Source: Microlunatus speluncae
GTDB lineage: Bacteria; Actinomycetota; Actinomycetes; Propionibacteriales; Propionibacteriaceae
Reading direction: 5' to 3'
DNA length: 64,000 nucleotides
Assembly: GCF_009299835.1 (NCBI RefSeq)
Contig: NZ_VKCZ01000010.1
Coordinates: forward strand, 1-64,000
In this document: one piece after another, positions 63,100 to 64,000 of the stretch
How the letters are laid out: each line of letters starts with the position of its first letter
How positions within the stretch are numbered: position 1 is the stretch's first letter
Notes under the pieces: generated by a model
Databases searched by the model: none
What the model was told of the DNA's origin: nothing
The model's input: the letters and a program-made list of their open reading frames with translations, nothing else
Program-made: the position numbers and the translations under genes

Positions 63100-64000
63100 T
63101 CACGACAGGTCCGCCGTCTTGGACTCCGAACGCTCCAAGTCGGTGAAGTCGAGCTCGGGCACCTCAGGCAGCTTCTCGGCCGTCTCCAGCGCGAGGGCGC
63201 TGAGCGAGGCCAGCTGGCTGAGCATCTCCTGCTTGCGGCGGCCGAGCAGCTCGTACTCGCTCCGCATCTGACGCTTCCGCCAGGCGAACTCCTGCCGGGC
63301 GCGCTCGTCGATCGTTGCGGCCTGGTGCTGAGCCTGGGCGACCAGCTGGTCGGCCTCGGCCACGGCCGCGACCTTGATCTGCTCCGCCTCGGACAGCGAG
63401 TCGGACCGGATCTTGGCGGCGTTCTCGGCCTCGGCAGCCAGGTGCTCCGACGAGGCGCGGTGGTGCTCGGTGGCTTCGGAGAGCAGCTTCGAGAGCTTCG
63501 ACTCCGACTCCTGCTGGGTGGTGCGCAGCTCGGTCAGCAGATTGTCGCGCTCACCGGCGACCTCCTGCCGCAGATCCGCGACCTCCTTCTCGGCCGAGGC
63601 GACGATGGACTTCGCCTTGATCTCCGAGGACTGCACCAGGGCGCGCGACTTGCGATCGGCCTCGGTGGTCACCGCTTCGGCCTGCAACCGGGCGGCCGTC
63701 ATCAGCTGCTCGGTCTCGCCGCGGGTCTTGCTCAACAGCTTGTCCGCGTCGGACGCGGCCTGCTGCCGCAACCGCTCGATCTCCGCGGTCCCGGACGCCT
63801 TCAGCTCGGCGCGCTCCTCGGCCGCATGCTGATTCAGCATCTCGATCTCGGCCCGAGCCTTCTGCAGGGAATCCTCGGACTCCTGGGTGGCCCGCTCGGT
63901 GACGTCCTTGGCCTGCTCCTCGGCAATGCGCAGGATGTCACCGGCGCGACCGCCGAGGTTGGTGAAGTTGGCCTCCCCGCCGCGCGAGGTCTCGTCCAGC
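63100..64000 (-). CDS. Long coiled-coil protein, FilP/Scy or DivIVA-like (5' end outside window)
   Basis: Open from the window edge to a stop at 63100, at least 300 residues; an internal ATG at 63840 is not the start. Near-continuous Ala/Glu/Gln/Arg heptads with only a short globular C-terminus (PEVPELDFTDLERSES). The leftmost visible part, ANFTNLGGRAGDILRIAEEQ, recalls the segment of Streptomyces FilP/Scy-type polarity scaffolds, which bind DivIVA at cell poles. The N-terminal domain that would settle this lies beyond the edge. Confidence 0.75.
   Translation of the reverse strand, partial: LDETSRGGEANFTNLGGRAGDILRIAEEQAKDVTERATQESEDSLQKARAEIEMLNQHAAEERAELKASGTAEIERLRQQAASDADKLLSKTRGETEQLMTAARLQAEAVTTEADRKSRALVQSSEIKAKSIVASAEKEVADLRQEVAGERDNLLTELRTTQQESESKLSKLLSEATEHHRASSEHLAAEAENAAKIRSDSLSEAEQIKVAAVAEADQLVAQAQHQAATIDERARQEFAWRKRQMRSEYELLGRRKQEMLSQLASLSALALETAEKLPEVPELDFTDLERSESKTADLS

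Overview
This is a gene-dense, roughly 70% GC stretch of an actinobacterial chromosome. The gene content is typical of the Actinobacteria: the multifunctional 2-oxoglutarate decarboxylase Kgd, the lysA-hom-thrC-thrB-rho-rpmE-prfA-prmC-sua5-wecA-atp order, a DUF2550 gene just after atpC, NucS mismatch endonuclease and type II glutamine synthetase. Together these point to Propionibacteriales, perhaps a Microlunatus-like soil or sludge organism; the genus is a guess from memory of gene order, not a search. Strong third-codon GC bias creates very long antisense open frames, which I left out.

Left part (1-24 kb), accessory carbohydrate and transport genes. kgd (-) is followed by a cluster that looks like N-acetylglucosamine/chitobiose uptake: a BadF-type sugar kinase (-) diverging from a permease-permease-lipoprotein set that resembles Streptomyces NgcFGE. 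Then come a GT87-like membrane glycosyltransferase, a secreted phosphodiester glycosidase, a DrrAB-type ABC exporter with a divergent TetR regulator, a Gfo/Idh/MocA oxidoreductase, a TetR-MFS efflux pair with matching operators, and a five-gene family-5 (Dpp/Opp-like) ABC importer preceded by a LacI-type operator sequence.

Middle (24-48 kb). A lower-GC two-gene module (HTH protein plus DUF6036-like nucleotidyltransferase) behind a perfect palindrome looks like a toxin-antitoxin unit, next to an orphan AbrB-type protein and tRNA-Arg(CCG). Next is the conserved housekeeping run: lysine/threonine biosynthesis, rho with a long leader, L31, RF1 and its methylase PrmC, a Sua5 with unusual acidic and Pro-rich extensions, WecA, two AtpI/AtpZ-like membrane proteins and the complete atpBEFHAGDC operon. 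Between rho and rpmE, on the opposite strand, sit two small paralogous genes that I do not recognise, each with a strong ribosome-binding site; they are the best candidate for something undescribed here.

Right part (48-64 kb). An EEP-family phosphatase/nuclease, a GH5 glycosidase, a membrane-anchored glycerophosphodiesterase, glnII (TTG start), a secreted GHL10 protein, a TIM-barrel isomerase behind an ATP:cob(I)alamin adenosyltransferase, a nitronate monooxygenase pseudogene with an internal deletion, a cyclophilin lipoprotein, a VOC-GNAT fusion, several membrane proteins (one of 43 residues), an alpha/beta hydrolase, a lipoprotein carrying only an FtsX-like extracellular domain, nucS, and the 3' part of a long coiled-coil protein cut by the window edge.

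Across the window: several genes have a -10-like TAnnnT exactly six bases before the start codon and no Shine-Dalgarno, so they are probably read as leaderless mRNAs. Three families of non-coding repeats occur in gene junctions, and the word TGATCATG is far more frequent than base composition predicts.
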